Source: Sphingomonas hankookensis
GTDB lineage: Bacteria > Pseudomonadota > Alphaproteobacteria > Sphingomonadales > Sphingomonadaceae
Assembly (NCBI RefSeq): GCF_028551275.1
Contig: NZ_CP117025.1
Location: forward strand, 3,412,001-3,476,000
Reading direction: 5' to 3'
DNA length: 64,000 nucleotides
Within the stretch, counting starts at the first letter, position 1; every line of letters begins with the position of its first letter. The notes under the pieces were generated by a model, which was not told where the DNA came from, made no database searches, and saw only the letters and a list, made by a program, of their open reading frames with translations. The position numbers and the translations under genes were made by a program. Of the stretch, positions 63,352 to 64,000 are shown piece by piece.

Positions 63352-64000
63352 ATGCGTATATTGGAAGTAAGCGCCTTCTATACCCCGTACATTATCGGTG
63401 GTGCGGAAATCTGTGCCCAGAATTTGACCGAATGGTTCACCGAACAGGGCCATGAGGTCGCGGTGCTGTCGGCCGCGCCGCAACGCGAGCATGAAAGCTG
63501 GGGCACGCCGATGAACGGCTACCGCCTCTACCGCGTCGGCACCCCGCATATCTATCCGGTGTTCCAGGCGAGTACCGCGCCGGGCTGGAAGAAGCCGATC
63601 TGGCACCTTCAGGACATTTACGACCCGCGCAACGAAGCGATGTTCGAGCGGGTGATCGAGGATTTCCGGCCGGATTTCGCCCATATCCACTGGATTCAGG
63701 GGCTGGGCTATAACGGGCTGAAGGTCTTGGCGCGGCACGACATCCCGACCGCGATCACGCTGCACGACCTCGCCTATGTCTGCGTGCGTACGACGATGTT
63801 CCGCGGCGACCATGAATGCGTACGGCAGTGCAAGGGTTGCCGCATGAGCATGAACGCCAAGATCGGCTATCTGGAGGATATCCCCCGGCTCGGCTTCATC
63901 TCGCCATCGCGCGCGAACCTCGACAAGGTCGGCAGCCTGATGCCGATCGCGCAATATCCCTCGTTCCACATCCTCAACCCGATCACCTACCCCGCCCCCA
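63352..64000 (+). CDS. Glycosyltransferase family 4 (partial, runs off window end)
   Basis: The first 216 residues of a GT-B enzyme: MRILEVSAFYTPYIIGGAEI, FAHIHWIQGLGYNGLKVLA, TLHDLAYVCVRTTMF and a cysteine group CVRQCKGC. The acceptor-domain N-terminal half is complete and the donor domain lies outside the window. The cysteine group and HDL-type motif make it a close relative in type of the gene at 61372-62562. Confidence 0.85.
   Translation, partial: MRILEVSAFYTPYIIGGAEICAQNLTEWFTEQGHEVAVLSAAPQREHESWGTPMNGYRLYRVGTPHIYPVFQASTAPGWKKPIWHLQDIYDPRNEAMFERVIEDFRPDFAHIHWIQGLGYNGLKVLARHDIPTAITLHDLAYVCVRTTMFRGDHECVRQCKGCRMSMNAKIGYLEDIPRLGFISPSRANLDKVGSLMPIAQYPSFHILNPITYPAP

Overview
The window looks like a chromosome segment from a sphingomonad (Sphingomonas-type alphaproteobacterium). 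It is GC-rich throughout. It carries a TonB-dependent receptor of the Xanthomonas/Caulobacter type beside flavin-dependent halogenase-like genes, a SapC protein, the alphaproteobacterial regulators CpdR and SspB-alpha, and intergenic repeats of the inverted CACCCCGG type. Genus is an inference from gene content only.

Layout. (1) 1-3060: a partial polysaccharide deacetylase, methylmalonate-semialdehyde dehydrogenase and a small DUF2798 membrane protein. (2) 3066-20398: a probable mannan (galactomannan / acetylated galactoglucomannan) utilisation region. It holds a secreted metallophosphoesterase, a GH27 alpha-galactosidase, a CE2-like acetyl esterase, a cupin-like (JmjC-fold) protein, three overlapping halogenase-family genes in one operon, a divergent 1098-residue TonB-dependent receptor and a GH5 mannanase. 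An IS110-family element sits between the receptor side and the mannanase. (3) 20405-33623: mostly housekeeping genes. These are a secreted amidase, tRNA-Val(GAC) with a terminator, cpdR, an N-formylglutamate amidohydrolase family gene, a candidate small RNA, cytochrome b561, SapC, an FAD-linked oxidase, a DEAD-box helicase, a DUF1289 protein, an SDR, gmk, two small glycine-rich membrane proteins, fumC and a GNAT protein coupled to sspB. (4) 34184-38060: a histidine operon hisB-(yciI-like)-hisH-hisA-hisF-(50-residue membrane protein)-hisE-HIT. (5) 38168-49363: an amino acid permease, an adenosine kinase, an EI24 membrane protein and lipoprotein pair, manC with a eukaryotic-type phosphomannomutase (GDP-mannose supply), ASCH, DUF523, NUDIX, LysE and aconitase. 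(6) 49567-64000: an exopolysaccharide region with a Wzx-like flippase, four glycosyltransferases (one partial), three acyltransferase-3 proteins, two hexapeptide acetyltransferases, a PilZ protein, a glycoside hydrolase reminiscent of PslG, and an inserted pair resembling the head-spike genes of gene transfer agents (spike base protein plus SGNH hydrolase).

How the parts fit. In the mannan region the receptor would import oligosaccharides released by the mannanase, with galactose and acetyl side groups removed by GH27 and CE2. The halogenase-like flavoproteins and the cupin-like protein accompany such receptors in related bacteria, but their substrate is not known to me. manC and the phosphomannomutase would supply GDP-mannose to the polysaccharide genes further on. 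The spike-base/SGNH pair inside the polysaccharide locus suggests a spike matched to the locally made polysaccharide.

Limits. Function calls rest on motifs read by eye. Start codons were chosen from ribosome-binding sites and domain starts. No searches were run.
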